Assembly (NCBI RefSeq): GCF_014699115.1
Contig: NZ_JACXAD010000021.1
Span: 44,066 to 108,065 of the forward strand
Length of the DNA: 64,000 bases
From: Hymenobacter montanus
GTDB taxonomy: Bacteria > Bacteroidota > Bacteroidia > Cytophagales > Hymenobacteraceae
Reading direction: 5' to 3'
Part shown: positions 1 to 7,126 of the stretch, piece after piece
How the letters are laid out: every line of letters begins with the position of its first letter
Position numbering within the stretch: position 1 is the stretch's first letter
Translations under genes and position numbers: made by a program
Notes under the pieces: generated by a model
The model's database searches: none
What the model was told of the DNA's origin: nothing
The model's input: the letters and a program-made list of their open reading frames with translations, nothing else

Positions 1-85
1 CACCCAAGGCCGCGCGCTGCCGCCATTCGAGGCGAAAGTCCTTGGCTAACAGGGTGTAAATCTCGCGAAGCAGCGGCACGGGCAC
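1..85 (-). CDS. ccmB: CcmB-like heme exporter subunit (N-terminal end only)
   Basis: Only about 28 codons are inside the window and the gene runs off the left edge. The reading frame gives PLLREIYTLLAKDFRLEWRQ followed by RAALG, which matches my memory of the N-terminus of Bacteroidetes CcmB, the membrane subunit of the cytochrome c heme ABC exporter. The frame is open back to an ATG at 158-160. A TATCTTTG box at 104-111 (minus strand) suggests transcription starts downstream of that ATG, so a GTG at 83-85 or 77-79 is the likelier start. The assignment rests on a very short piece, so other membrane proteins cannot be excluded. Confidence 0.5.
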   Translation of the reverse strand, partial: MPVPLLREIYTLLAKDFRLEWRQRAALG

Positions 86-103
86 GGGGGTGGTTTGGGG
101 CCG

Positions 104-111
104 CAAAGATA
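104..111 (-). promoter_or_regulatory. -7 box upstream of ccmB-like gene
   Basis: The minus strand reads TATCTTTG, a match to the Bacteroidetes -7 consensus TAnnTTTG. It lies about 20 bases before the proposed GTG start. No clear -33 TTTG was found. Confidence 0.4.
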
Positions 112-160
112 CGAACGAACCCACCCCGAACGCATGGCTTATAGTTACTCCAGTGTTCAT

Positions 161-388
161 CTAAGCATACACGTACCAGCCCTGGGGCACCACCATCCTC
201 AAGCGCAACGCCTCGTAGTGGTTCAGCGCCACTGCGCTCAGCTGTTGGGTCTGCTGGCCAATTAGGTTGCTGGCAGCGTCAAAAACGAGCAGGCTCATGT
301 GCCCTGGGGCACCCCACCGCTTGAATGCAAAGAGCGCTGGTGGAGTCGCGTGTACCCAAGCGGATGAGCAGCGGCGCGCCCTGCCCAC
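161..388 (-). pseudogene. Decayed RHS-core fragment
   Basis: The minus-strand translation contains SLLVFDAASNLIGQQTQQLS and then AVALNHYEALRLRMVVPQ. This is a diverged version of the segment found in all RHS copies of this window (VFDADSNLVSQQTQQLSAAA, then LNNYEALRLQVVVPQ). Sequence before and after the block no longer matches, and there is no toxin tip. It is the outermost remnant of the cassette array, next to the ccmB-like gene. Confidence 0.6.
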
Positions 389-418
389 GTAGAAACCGAC
401 CGGGTGCCCACCGACAAT

Positions 419-679
419 TTAAGCGAACCCTAACGGATACCATATACCACGGGTGTGAGGTGAACCCATATTCGGCCGCACATGATTAGCATCGAGGGCG
501 CTTACATCAATATTCTCAGTACAATATTCCACTTCAGGTAACTCTTTATGCGAAAATATTCGTTCCTTAATAAGCTTGAGGGCATCTTCGTAATTGTATG
601 CTGTGACACCAAAATTTCTATTGCTGTATGGTCTTGTGTTAAACCCAAACCAATACCTTGTCAAGAAGGTCTTATGCAT
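419..679 (-). CDS. Putative immunity protein, 86 aa
   Basis: A small AT-rich gene starting MHKTFLTRYWFGFNTR, with the later stretches FGVTAYNYEDALKLIKE and ENIDVSALDANHVRPNMG. From memory, similar short proteins accompany polymorphic toxins, but I cannot name a family. It starts 24 bases after the stop of the truncated RHS cassette at 704-1513, which is the usual place for a cognate immunity gene. It has no signal peptide or membrane segment, as expected for a cytoplasmic antitoxin. The immunity role is inferred from context. Its would-be toxin tip is short and probably incomplete. Confidence 0.55.
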   Translation of the reverse strand: MHKTFLTRYWFGFNTRPYSNRNFGVTAYNYEDALKLIKERIFSHKELPEVEYCTENIDVSALDANHVRPNMGSPHTRGIWYPLGFA

Positions 680-703
680 TTTGCCGTATTATTAACGTGA
701 GGG

Positions 704-1513
704 CTAGGGCATAAATATAGGTCGTGCATTAAGCGCAAATTTAATTGCGGGCCCGATACGAGGATTGTAAGTGCGCCCAATAATTCCTGTTTGGGTATTA
801 AATTTCGGTAGCTTCCTTCGAGCTTTTGACAAAGCGGGCGTCGTCTGGCGCGTGAGCCCGGCCAGTTCCAGCCCCGTGGGGTGGTACTGCGTTTCCTGCA
901 CCAGCAGCCCTTGGCGATGCTCGACGGTGACGTCGTCAAAGAAGACATCGACATTGCTCTCGTTGCCCACATAGGCACTCACGTACCCGTCCTGCGGCAC
1001 CACCACCTGCAAGCGCAACGCCTCGTAGTTATTGAGCGCCGCCGCGCTCAATTGCTGGGTTTGCTGGCTCACCAGGTTGCTGTCGGCGTCAAAGACGAGC
1101 AGCCGCACGTAGCCCCGGGGTACGCCGCCACTCAGCTGTGGTACTGCGGCCAAGCCCGCCGCCACGCCCACTTGCAGCAGCGGCAGCCCCCCACGAGGTA
1201 CCCCGTCGGGCGGCGTCGGCTGGCTCGGCGCGGGCTGCAAGAGCCCGGTCAGGAACGAAGCCAGCGAGAACCAGAAGTTATGCGGTACCGCCTGCGGATA
1301 GAGTCCTGGCGCGGTCACGCGCACCGTATCGCCCCGCTGCACGGCCAGTTGCTTCAGCGGGCCCAGCGGCTGGGGCGTGCTGCCCCCCGCGTTGAGCCGA
1401 GCCGCGTACTGGCCCGAGCGAGCCCGGGATCCGACAAGCTGCGCCACGGGCGGGCTGAAGGGAAGTCCCCACCAAGGAGGTAGGGAACCTTCGCAGCCAG
1501 TATGGCGGGGCAA
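704..1513 (-). CDS. Truncated RHS cassette A with short unmatched tip
   Basis: Homology to the parental RHS protein begins near 1445 (PPVAQLVGSRARSGQYAARL) and continues through QLAVQRGDTV, PQLSGGVPRGYVRLLVFD and HRQGLLVQETQYHPTGLELA. The usual WNGKEF and DPEVENGQE part of the RHS-associated core is missing. After LTRQT the sequence switches abruptly to about 40 residues ending KFALNARPIFMP, which I do not recognise. The 24 codons upstream of the homology are not RHS-like, so the true start is unknown and there is no signal peptide. It is probably an orphan, non-secreted remnant and not an independent gene. The immunity-like gene at 419-679 follows it. Confidence 0.55.
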   Translation of the reverse strand: MPRHTGCEGSLPPWWGLPFSPPVAQLVGSRARSGQYAARLNAGGSTPQPLGPLKQLAVQRGDTVRVTAPGLYPQAVPHNFWFSLASFLTGLLQPAPSQPTPPDGVPRGGLPLLQVGVAAGLAAVPQLSGGVPRGYVRLLVFDADSNLVSQQTQQLSAAALNNYEALRLQVVVPQDGYVSAYVGNESNVDVFFDDVTVEHRQGLLVQETQYHPTGLELAGLTRQTTPALSKARRKLPKFNTQTGIIGRTYNPRIGPAIKFALNARPIFMP

Positions 1514-1559
1514 CTGGTTGGTGCTATCGACACATCAAAGAACGAAGCGGTCCGCATAG

Positions 1560-1665
1560 GACTACCGGATGCCACTGCTGCTGCAACAATAGCTTTGTGA
1601 TCAAGGCTTCATAGTTATTTAGAGTAGCACTTATCTATTGTTCGCTAGCCTACCAGTGAGGAGTC
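1560..1665 (-). pseudogene. Highly decayed RHS fragment
   Basis: The minus strand encodes SATLNNYEALITKL, comparable to SAAALNNYEALRLQV of the RHS core, and the bases on either side align loosely with that core. It is embedded in otherwise unassigned sequence between cassette A and the immunity gene at 1713-2114. Confidence 0.35.
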
Positions 1666-1712
1666 CTTAGTGAAAGTCAAAGAGCAACCTACCTAAAATT
1701 AGAGTGCCGCCT

Positions 1713-2114
1713 TTAGTGTTTATAAAATAAGATGCCAGGCCCAGGTGATTCACTTTCATAGTAAGCCAATTTGCCAGGTATAAAGGATAGTATGGAACCA
1801 AATGCCCTGCCCAATACTAGCTCTATTGAACCCTGAACAGGAATCTCTTTTCCAGATATAACCTTGTCTTCGGATATAATATAACAACTGTCTTTTTTAT
1901 AGACTTTATCTACAAATTTGTAGATAAAGTCTATTTGTGCAGTTGGGCTACCTTTAGGTAGTGGTTGAATAAATCTCTCCTCAAATGCATTTAAGTGAGC
2001 TAGGCGCGCTGCGAATGACGGCTCTCCCGATTCTAGCAAAGCTAAGCATCTACCTTTTCGTTCCTTGGAAATAAAGGAATTTATAAATTCCTTGGCATGC
2101 AGATTATTCGTCAT
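1713..2114 (-). CDS. Putative immunity protein, 133 aa
   Basis: The start MTNNLHAKEFINSF at 2112-2114 is preferred over an upstream ATG. It then overlaps the preceding gene (2104-2397) by only 11 bases, the same overlap seen at another toxin/immunity junction in this window. The protein is soluble with no recognisable motif. Later stretches include FAARLAHLNAFEERFIQPLP and SIELVLGRAFGSILSFIPG. Two consecutive small genes follow cassette B, so either could be its immunity gene, or both may form a pair. Function is inferred only from position. Confidence 0.5.
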   Translation of the reverse strand: MTNNLHAKEFINSFISKERKGRCLALLESGEPSFAARLAHLNAFEERFIQPLPKGSPTAQIDFIYKFVDKVYKKDSCYIISEDKVISGKEIPVQGSIELVLGRAFGSILSFIPGKLAYYESESPGPGILFYKH

Positions 2115-2397
2115 AAGTATAAAAAACGTCAAATTCCGTTGTGAAATTCTTTTGAGATTTTGCTGCAAGTCTATGCAGCTTTTTTGTTTGAAGTGAGTTT
2201 TCAGGTTGAAAAATCTCCAAATCATCAATAGATTCTACTCGGAGATAGTATTCACTGAGCTCCTGAGTTATGTTTTTAATTGCAACATCTCTATTTTCAG
2301 CATAAGTAACTACATTAACTACAACTCCTTTATAATTTTTAAAAGGGCCAGCGTCAAAATTTGGCATGGCATTAACTGTACTAATCCAAATGGGCAT
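2104..2397 (-). CDS. Putative immunity protein, 97 aa
   Basis: A small soluble protein starting MPIWISTVNAMPNFDAGPFK, then VVVNVVTYAENRDVAIKNI. It begins 40 bases after the end of the restored reading frame of the cassette B toxin tip (stop at 2438-2440), and its own end overlaps the next small gene by 11 bases. The placement and the low GC content match other immunity genes here. No family was recognised with confidence. Confidence 0.55.
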   Translation of the reverse strand: MPIWISTVNAMPNFDAGPFKNYKGVVVNVVTYAENRDVAIKNITQELSEYYLRVESIDDLEIFQPENSLQTKKLHRLAAKSQKNFTTEFDVFYTYDE

Positions 2398-2437
2398 AAG
2401 TGATTTCTCTTAGAGTAAGTGCGAGGAAGAGGCTGAC

Positions 2438-2596
2438 TTAATTTGATGAATTTTTAGGATAATGATAGTGGACATTATTGCTCACTTTCCCTGCATTGCT
2501 ACCATAGTCTTTTGATTCTTTACCTTTTCCTTCTACTCCGTTGCCATTATGAAAGTGATCACCGCCTTTCGTATCCTTAGTATACTTCACCGGCGT
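2438..2596 (-). pseudogene. Toxin-tip end of cassette B, separated by an in-frame TGA
   Basis: Directly after the TGA at 2597-2599 the same frame stays open for 52 codons. It reads TPVKYTKDTKGGDHFHNG, then KVSNNVHYHYPKNSSN and a TAA at 2438-2440. The His-rich ending (DHFH, HYHY) looks like the end of a toxin domain whose first part (FKQAKDAARNDRANGGR) lies before the TGA. The stop therefore appears to split a single tip domain. Unless the TGA is read through or is a sequence error, this part is not made. Confidence 0.6.
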
Positions 2597-3523
2597 TCAT
2601 CTTCCTCCATTTGCCCTATCATTACGGGCAGCATCTTTGGCTTGTTTAAAAGTTCCTTTGTTAACAGTAACCGGACGGGGTTTTACCCCATCTCCTCCTA
2701 TTGGTTGCTTGGTCTTTGGGTCCATTGCTCTTCCTCCGTTCGTCTGACTTTTAGGTAAAGGTCTTCCAGTGCGACTAAGGTTATCACCTGACTTGACAGA
2801 GTTGAGTACCCACTGCCGCATTAGTGGCACTTCTAAACCTGCTGGCATGCCAGCATCACCACCTTTAAACACTTCTTCTAAAGTTTGTGCAGACGGCATA
2901 TTGTTGGTTACCCACGTTCCGGCAGCAACGGCCGCTCCGATTAAGCCAATCGCTAAGGATACTTCCTGAAGTGTTTGCACCGTCTCTTCAACAATCCCTG
3001 GAGGTGGCATAACTATCTGAGCGACTGGAACTCCTCCTCCTGGGTTGCGGCCATCCGGGTCATTAAAGCGCACGGCGTTATCATAGCTAAAGGCATAGGG
3101 CGACAAGGCTTCCTGGCCGTTCTCCACCTCGGGGTCCACCCCGGGCAGGCGGTCAATTTGCGCGTCGAACATGCGCCAGTCGAGCTGGGTCCAGTTCAGG
3201 CCCAGATCCGCCTGGAACTCCTTGCCATTCCACCGGTACTGGTTCAGCGGCTTCAGCCCCGGTGTCTCGCGCGTGAGCCCGGCCAGTTCCAGCCCCGTGG
3301 GGTCGTACTGCGTCTCCTGCACTTGCAGCCCTTGGCGGTGCTCGACGGTGACATCATCAAAGAAGACATCGACGTTGCTCTCGTTGCCCACATACGCACT
3401 CACGTACCCGTCCTGCGGCACCACCACCTGCAAGCGCAGCGACTCGTAGTTGTTCAACGCCGCCGCACTCAACTGCTGGGTCTGCTGGCTGACCAGGTTG
3501 CTGTCGGCATCAAAGACGAGCAA
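2597..3523 (-). CDS. Truncated RHS cassette B with interrupted toxin tip
   Basis: Contains the RHS-associated core (LNQYRWNGKEFQADLGLNW, DPEVENGQEALSPYAFSYDN, RFNDPDGR). A Gly/Ala-rich linker follows, then the start of a tip domain ending RNDRANGGR at a TGA. Homology to the core continues upstream to about 3580, but one base appears lost near 3537: the parent has a GVPRGYVRLL coding sequence, whereas here the frame shifts to VPRATYACSS. The cassette therefore carries both a frameshift and a nonsense codon, has no signal peptide and no normal start, and is probably inactive. Two immunity-like genes follow it. Confidence 0.6.
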   Translation of the reverse strand: MLVFDADSNLVSQQTQQLSAAALNNYESLRLQVVVPQDGYVSAYVGNESNVDVFFDDVTVEHRQGLQVQETQYDPTGLELAGLTRETPGLKPLNQYRWNGKEFQADLGLNWTQLDWRMFDAQIDRLPGVDPEVENGQEALSPYAFSYDNAVRFNDPDGRNPGGGVPVAQIVMPPPGIVEETVQTLQEVSLAIGLIGAAVAAGTWVTNNMPSAQTLEEVFKGGDAGMPAGLEVPLMRQWVLNSVKSGDNLSRTGRPLPKSQTNGGRAMDPKTKQPIGGDGVKPRPVTVNKGTFKQAKDAARNDRANGGR

Positions 3524-3691
3524 GCGTACGTAGCCCGGGGCACCCCGCCGCTCAACTGGAGCACGGAAGTCAGACCTGGCGTACCCGGACCACCACAGGG
3601 GCGTGGTTGGGGCCCTCGTGCACGCTCACCGTCTGTACTAGCTGGCTTGTTAATAAAGAAAACGTGTCGCACGTGGCACAAACAATCTGAG

Positions 3692-4135
3692 CTATTTTGT
3701 GTAAATTTCAATATTAACCTGTTGGTGGATTAGAGGATTTATTGGCAATATAGTTTGAGGAATGAGACTAAGCAAAGAATCAGATAGCTCTTTCCTATCT
3801 AACGCCTTACTAGGGGCTGCTACTAAATAATATAACGGACTTTCGTAATTATTTAGGATTGATTTATCGTAAGAAAAAAGCCCACGTCTAGCAAAATTTA
3901 AAAATGATTCCACGTAAAGATCAAACGATTTTTGATCGGGTAGTGATACAAAGTTACTGAGATCCTCATTTATGATAACCTCAGGCGAAACAATAGGTAA
4001 TGAAAGCACTTTAGTGGCAAGTTCCGATATATGCTCGTCTACAAAATAAGGGACAAGCCCTCCTGCTGATGCAAAATGTAAAACAGCATTTAAATTATTA
4101 AATGCAAACCAGTCGACATCAACTCCTTTAAACAT
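3692..4135 (-). CDS. Putative immunity protein, 147 aa
   Basis: Starts MFKGVDVDWFAFNNLNAVLH followed by FASAGGLVP. The pattern 'DWFA...(h)FASAGG..P' near the N-terminus recurs, from memory, in many immunity proteins linked to polymorphic toxins. The protein is soluble and AT-rich in codon use. The gene lies right after an 18-codon orphan tail (4142-4198) and before cassette B. Its toxin partner is not identifiable in the window, so it looks like an orphan immunity gene. The role is inferred from context and weak motif likeness. Confidence 0.6.
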   Translation of the reverse strand: MFKGVDVDWFAFNNLNAVLHFASAGGLVPYFVDEHISELATKVLSLPIVSPEVIINEDLSNFVSLPDQKSFDLYVESFLNFARRGLFSYDKSILNNYESPLYYLVAAPSKALDRKELSDSLLSLIPQTILPINPLIHQQVNIEIYTK

Positions 4136-4141
4136 TTGAAT

Positions 4142-4198
4142 TTATTTAGCTGTATAGCCGTAGGAGAAGGGCTTGCGCACGACCACCGAGACGTAAGT
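4142..4198 (-). pseudogene. 18-codon orphan tail between immunity genes
   Basis: Immediately after the TAA of the Imm53-like gene, and in its frame, an open stretch reads TYVSVVVRKPFSYGYTAK and then TAA. It ends 7 bases before the next immunity gene. It could be the last residues of a lost toxin tip, as at 4860-4970, but it is too short to identify. Confidence 0.35.
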
Positions 4199-4768
4199 TT
4201 AACTAGCATGTTTGGCATGTATATAATTCCATCCATAACGATACACTAGCATGATTAATGATTGCATATCAAGATCAGAATTATTAATCAGCTTTTCAAG
4301 AATAGGACGAATAGCATTTGCTAGAGAAGCACCCTTTTCATGCATATTAGCTGAAGATATTTGCTCTTCATCTATTATCTTATATAAGTACTCTCTGACT
4401 GGCTTAGGTAAACCTTTACTTATAGAATATCCCTCCGCAAAAGGGATCATACGTGCCTGTGGACGATCCGCCAGATACCTTGCCTCTCCTAGTTCAACAA
4501 GGGCCTTGAAATCCGAAATCACAAAATCCAGTTTATTAGGACTACACAAGCTACTGAAAACACCATCAACAATAACGATACTATACCAATCGCCTGCGGA
4601 TTCTTCTATTGTTGGGATGCTGATTCGTACATCTTCTAACTCAGTATACGCTAGGTCTATTTTTATAGACCACCCAGGGTTATCCAAGGTACATATTTTT
4701 ATTCCATATTCATGCTCCCATTCTTCGTCGCATTGGGAGAGAAACCATTGTTGAAGCCAGGTAAGCAT
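4199..4768 (-). CDS. Imm53-like immunity protein with C-terminal extension
   Basis: The first 60 or so residues (MLTWLQQWFLSQCDEEWEHE, then YGIKICTLDNPGWSIKIDL) match my memory of the Imm53 family closely. These are small immunity proteins of about 100 aa found beside polymorphic toxins. This protein is 189 aa. From about residue 95 it continues with a mainly helical part (KGLPKPVREYLYKIIDEEQ) that I do not recognise. It follows an orphan toxin tip (4860-4970) after a gap of about 90 bases. It probably protects against a toxin whose main gene is lost or elsewhere in the genome. Confidence 0.7.
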   Translation of the reverse strand: MLTWLQQWFLSQCDEEWEHEYGIKICTLDNPGWSIKIDLAYTELEDVRISIPTIEESAGDWYSIVIVDGVFSSLCSPNKLDFVISDFKALVELGEARYLADRPQARMIPFAEGYSISKGLPKPVREYLYKIIDEEQISSANMHEKGASLANAIRPILEKLINNSDLDMQSLIMLVYRYGWNYIHAKHAS

Positions 4769-4859
4769 AGCAGTAGGTTGGGTAAGTTCTGGCAGATAAA
4801 TAAGCCATTGCGATGTTGTGTGTTTAGCTTAACTGACGCGCTTCTGTGTAGAATTAAGC

Positions 4860-4970
4860 TTAGAACCTTTGGTTTCGAGGTAACTCGTATGTTTTGGGCG
4901 GTCTAACGCCTCCTGGAATTGTTTTGCCATTCATGTGAGGTGTGGGTACACCATTATGTGGCGCATGAGG
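4860..4970 (-). pseudogene. Orphan toxin-tip fragment, 36 codons
   Basis: One base after the stop of the immunity gene 4972-5355, an open frame reads PHAPHNGVPTPHMNGKTIPG, then GVRPPKTYELPRNQRF and TAA. The H-N-G-V-P-T-P-H string also occurs, as HGNVPTPH, in the toxin tip of cassette C just upstream, so this is the end of a related toxin domain. It has no start codon or RHS core. It marks a cassette whose 5' part was lost. Confidence 0.6.
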
Positions 4971-4971
4971 C

Positions 4972-5355
4972 CTACTCTAATAAATTAACAATCACTTTTT
5001 CTGCAAGTATTTCCAGATATACGTCTTCGCAAAAATGCATATAGAAGCAACACCTTCCTTGTGAATCGAAATCTTGCAACGTGTTTTTAAGTTCTATTCT
5101 CCCTTTGTAGAAATTGTCCAAAGTTAATGGGCCATTGAAATTAAAGCACATGTTCATTTTAACTATTTCCGCATTCGTCAAAACAATTTCTAGGTTAGAA
5201 TCATCCCGGCTAAGAAGAGAAATTTTTAGCTCATCTCTTATCATCGAGATACCTACACAATCAAAATCATTGTGTAGATCAATGTTAAAGCCGGGAAAGC
5301 TTATGTTCAGAACGCTTTCAAAAAAAGGGGTTGGTGTAAGGTCAATTGATTTCAT
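4972..5355 (-). CDS. Immunity protein for cassette C, 127 aa
   Basis: Starts MKSIDLTPTPFFESVLNISF. It is a soluble, probably beta-rich protein with no family that I recognise. Its ATG shares one base with the TAA of the cassette C toxin (TAATG), the tightest toxin/immunity coupling in the window. That makes it the likely cognate antitoxin. Codon use is AT-rich compared with the RHS core. Assignment as immunity rests on this coupling. Confidence 0.65.
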   Translation of the reverse strand: MKSIDLTPTPFFESVLNISFPGFNIDLHNDFDCVGISMIRDELKISLLSRDDSNLEIVLTNAEIVKMNMCFNFNGPLTLDNFYKGRIELKNTLQDFDSQGRCCFYMHFCEDVYLEILAEKVIVNLLE

Positions 5356-6770
5356 TATTGTTTCTCAAGATATTTTCTTACCAGTCTCACATCCTGTTTC
5401 GTCATAGCTTGCGCTGCATTCACACCTTTAGTCATAGGTGACATACTTTTTTGTACACCATTAACAAAATTCCGCTGATATTTCTGTAGATGAGGTGTGG
5501 GGACATTGCCATGGGTTTTTCCAGCTAAATCATATCTAGTTTGGCCCTCTACTGTTTTAATTGTAACGGAGTTTTTTCCACCATTAGCTCTGTCTTTTAC
5601 ATTATTAGCCTGTTCTTTAACCGATGGTGCTTGTCCATTAGAAGCCCTACTCGCGTTATAGCGTCCATTGTGGTCGTTGTTGAGCAAGTTACTCATGCCG
5701 TTAGCAGCCGTATTGGCGCCGTGAGCCGCAACGGCTGCGCCCCCGGCCGCTACGGCAAACCCCGCCACGGCCCCCACACCGGTTTCCGCCAGGGCCACCC
5801 CACCCACGGCCCCGGTGGTGGCTACCACGGCCCCCTCCCCCATCTGCCAAATCCCTTGCGCGACACTGGCCAAATCGCCGACGGTCTGGCCCGCGTGTGC
5901 CGCCGGAGTGTACGCCGCCACACGCGGCACCCCATTGCCAACCGACTGATTGCCCCCAGGTAAGGTCGTCGCATTCGACACCACGGCGTTCACGAAAGCA
6001 TTGGTAAAGTCGGCTACCGCGATGAGCGCGCCCCCAATGCCTTCGCCCGGATAGCGCCCGTTGGGGTCATTGAAGCGCACAGCGTTATCATAGCTAAAGG
6101 CATAGGGCGACAAGGCTTCCTGGCCGTTCTCCACCTCGGGGTCCACCCCGGGCAGGCGGTCAATTTGCGCGTCGAACATGCGCCAGTCGAGCTGGGTCCA
6201 GTTCAGGCCCAGATCCGCCTGGAACTCCTTGCCATTCCACCGGTACTGGTTCAGCGGCTTCAGCCCCGGTGTCTCGCGCGTGAGCCCGGCCAGTTCCAGC
6301 CCCGTGGGGTCGTACTGCGTCTCCTGCACTTGCAGCCCTTGGCGGTGCTCGACGGTGACATCATCAAAGAAGACATCGACGTTGCTCTCATTGCTCACAT
6401 AGGCGCTCACGTACCCGTCCTGCGGCACCACCACCTGCAAGCGCAGCGACTCATAGTTATTCAACGCCGCCGCACTCAACTGCTGAGTCTGCTGGCTCAC
6501 CAGGTTGCTATCCGCGTCAAACACGAGCAAGCGCACGTACCCCCGGGGCACGCCCCCACTCAGCTGCGGCACCGCCGCCAAGCCCGCCGCCACGCCCACT
6601 TGCAGCAGCGGCAGACCGCTGCGACGAACGCCGTCGGGCGGCTTCGGCTGGCTGGGTGAGGGCTGCAAGAGCCCGGTCAGAAACGAAGCCAGCGAAAACC
6701 AGAAGTTGTGCGCCTGCGCGTAGAGCCCTGGTGCGGTCACGGTCACCGTATCGCCCCGCTGCACGGCCAA
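5355..6770 (-). CDS. Truncated RHS cassette C with type 24-like toxin tip
   Basis: Homology to the parental RHS protein starts abruptly within QLAVQRGDTV at about 6775, only a few bases from the end of the preceding immunity gene. It runs through the RHS-associated core to RFNDPNGR. A long Ala/Gly-rich, hydrophobic pre-toxin segment follows (VGGVALAETGVGAVAGFAVA). The tip is TRYDLAGKTHGNVPTPHLQK and then MTKQDVRLVRKYLEKQ, which resembles the 'polymorphic toxin type 24' domain as I remember it. There is no signal peptide, so expression would depend on recombination into the parent or on an internal start. The immunity gene follows as TAATG. Confidence 0.7.
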   Translation of the reverse strand: MAVQRGDTVTVTAPGLYAQAHNFWFSLASFLTGLLQPSPSQPKPPDGVRRSGLPLLQVGVAAGLAAVPQLSGGVPRGYVRLLVFDADSNLVSQQTQQLSAAALNNYESLRLQVVVPQDGYVSAYVSNESNVDVFFDDVTVEHRQGLQVQETQYDPTGLELAGLTRETPGLKPLNQYRWNGKEFQADLGLNWTQLDWRMFDAQIDRLPGVDPEVENGQEALSPYAFSYDNAVRFNDPNGRYPGEGIGGALIAVADFTNAFVNAVVSNATTLPGGNQSVGNGVPRVAAYTPAAHAGQTVGDLASVAQGIWQMGEGAVVATTGAVGGVALAETGVGAVAGFAVAAGGAAVAAHGANTAANGMSNLLNNDHNGRYNASRASNGQAPSVKEQANNVKDRANGGKNSVTIKTVEGQTRYDLAGKTHGNVPTPHLQKYQRNFVNGVQKSMSPMTKGVNAAQAMTKQDVRLVRKYLEKQ

Positions 6771-6775
6771 CTGCG

Positions 6776-7126
6776 TTAAAGACTTAGCAATTTTTCCTCA
6801 TACCATACATCCTCATAATCATGAGGAGCTACAAGAAATCGCCATCCAGGCGGTAACGCTAAATACTTTGCGATACGTGGTAAGATTTCTGTGATATGAC
6901 TAAGGTGAAATGGCAGAAAGAAATCAGGGTCATCTGAGAATTCCTCACCTCCCCAAATATACCATCCAGAAGTATCACCTTCTATTGGATGACGTAAGCC
7001 ATTCAATGGCATCACTCCAGCCAATGCCCCCTTGCTAATTCCAATTTTTAACTCGGAGTCAACTGCATAGTACTCCGTGTTGTACTTTAGACAAATAAGT
7101 TTCTGCTCTTCTGTATTAAAATCCAT
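6776..7126 (-). CDS. Imm33/DUF2185-like immunity protein for cassette D
   Basis: The start MDFNTEEQKLICLKYNTEYY at 7124-7126 is chosen. It overlaps the cassette D toxin by 11 bases and has an AGAAGAAAG stretch just upstream. An alternative ATG further up would overlap much more. The C-terminal half (GDTSGWYIWGGEE, LPPGWRFLVAPHDYEDVW) fits the Imm33 (DUF2185-like) pattern from memory. It is expected to neutralise the HNH-type tip of cassette D in the cytoplasm. The gene ends a few bases before the broken edge of cassette C. Confidence 0.7.
   Translation of the reverse strand: MDFNTEEQKLICLKYNTEYYAVDSELKIGISKGALAGVMPLNGLRHPIEGDTSGWYIWGGEEFSDDPDFFLPFHLSHITEILPRIAKYLALPPGWRFLVAPHDYEDVWYEEKLLSL

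Noticed and set aside
3469..3711. 80-codon minus-strand frame overlapping the edge of cassette B
   Set aside because: Its C-terminal part is the RHS core read out of frame after a one-base loss, so it is part of the cassette B remnant and not a separate gene.
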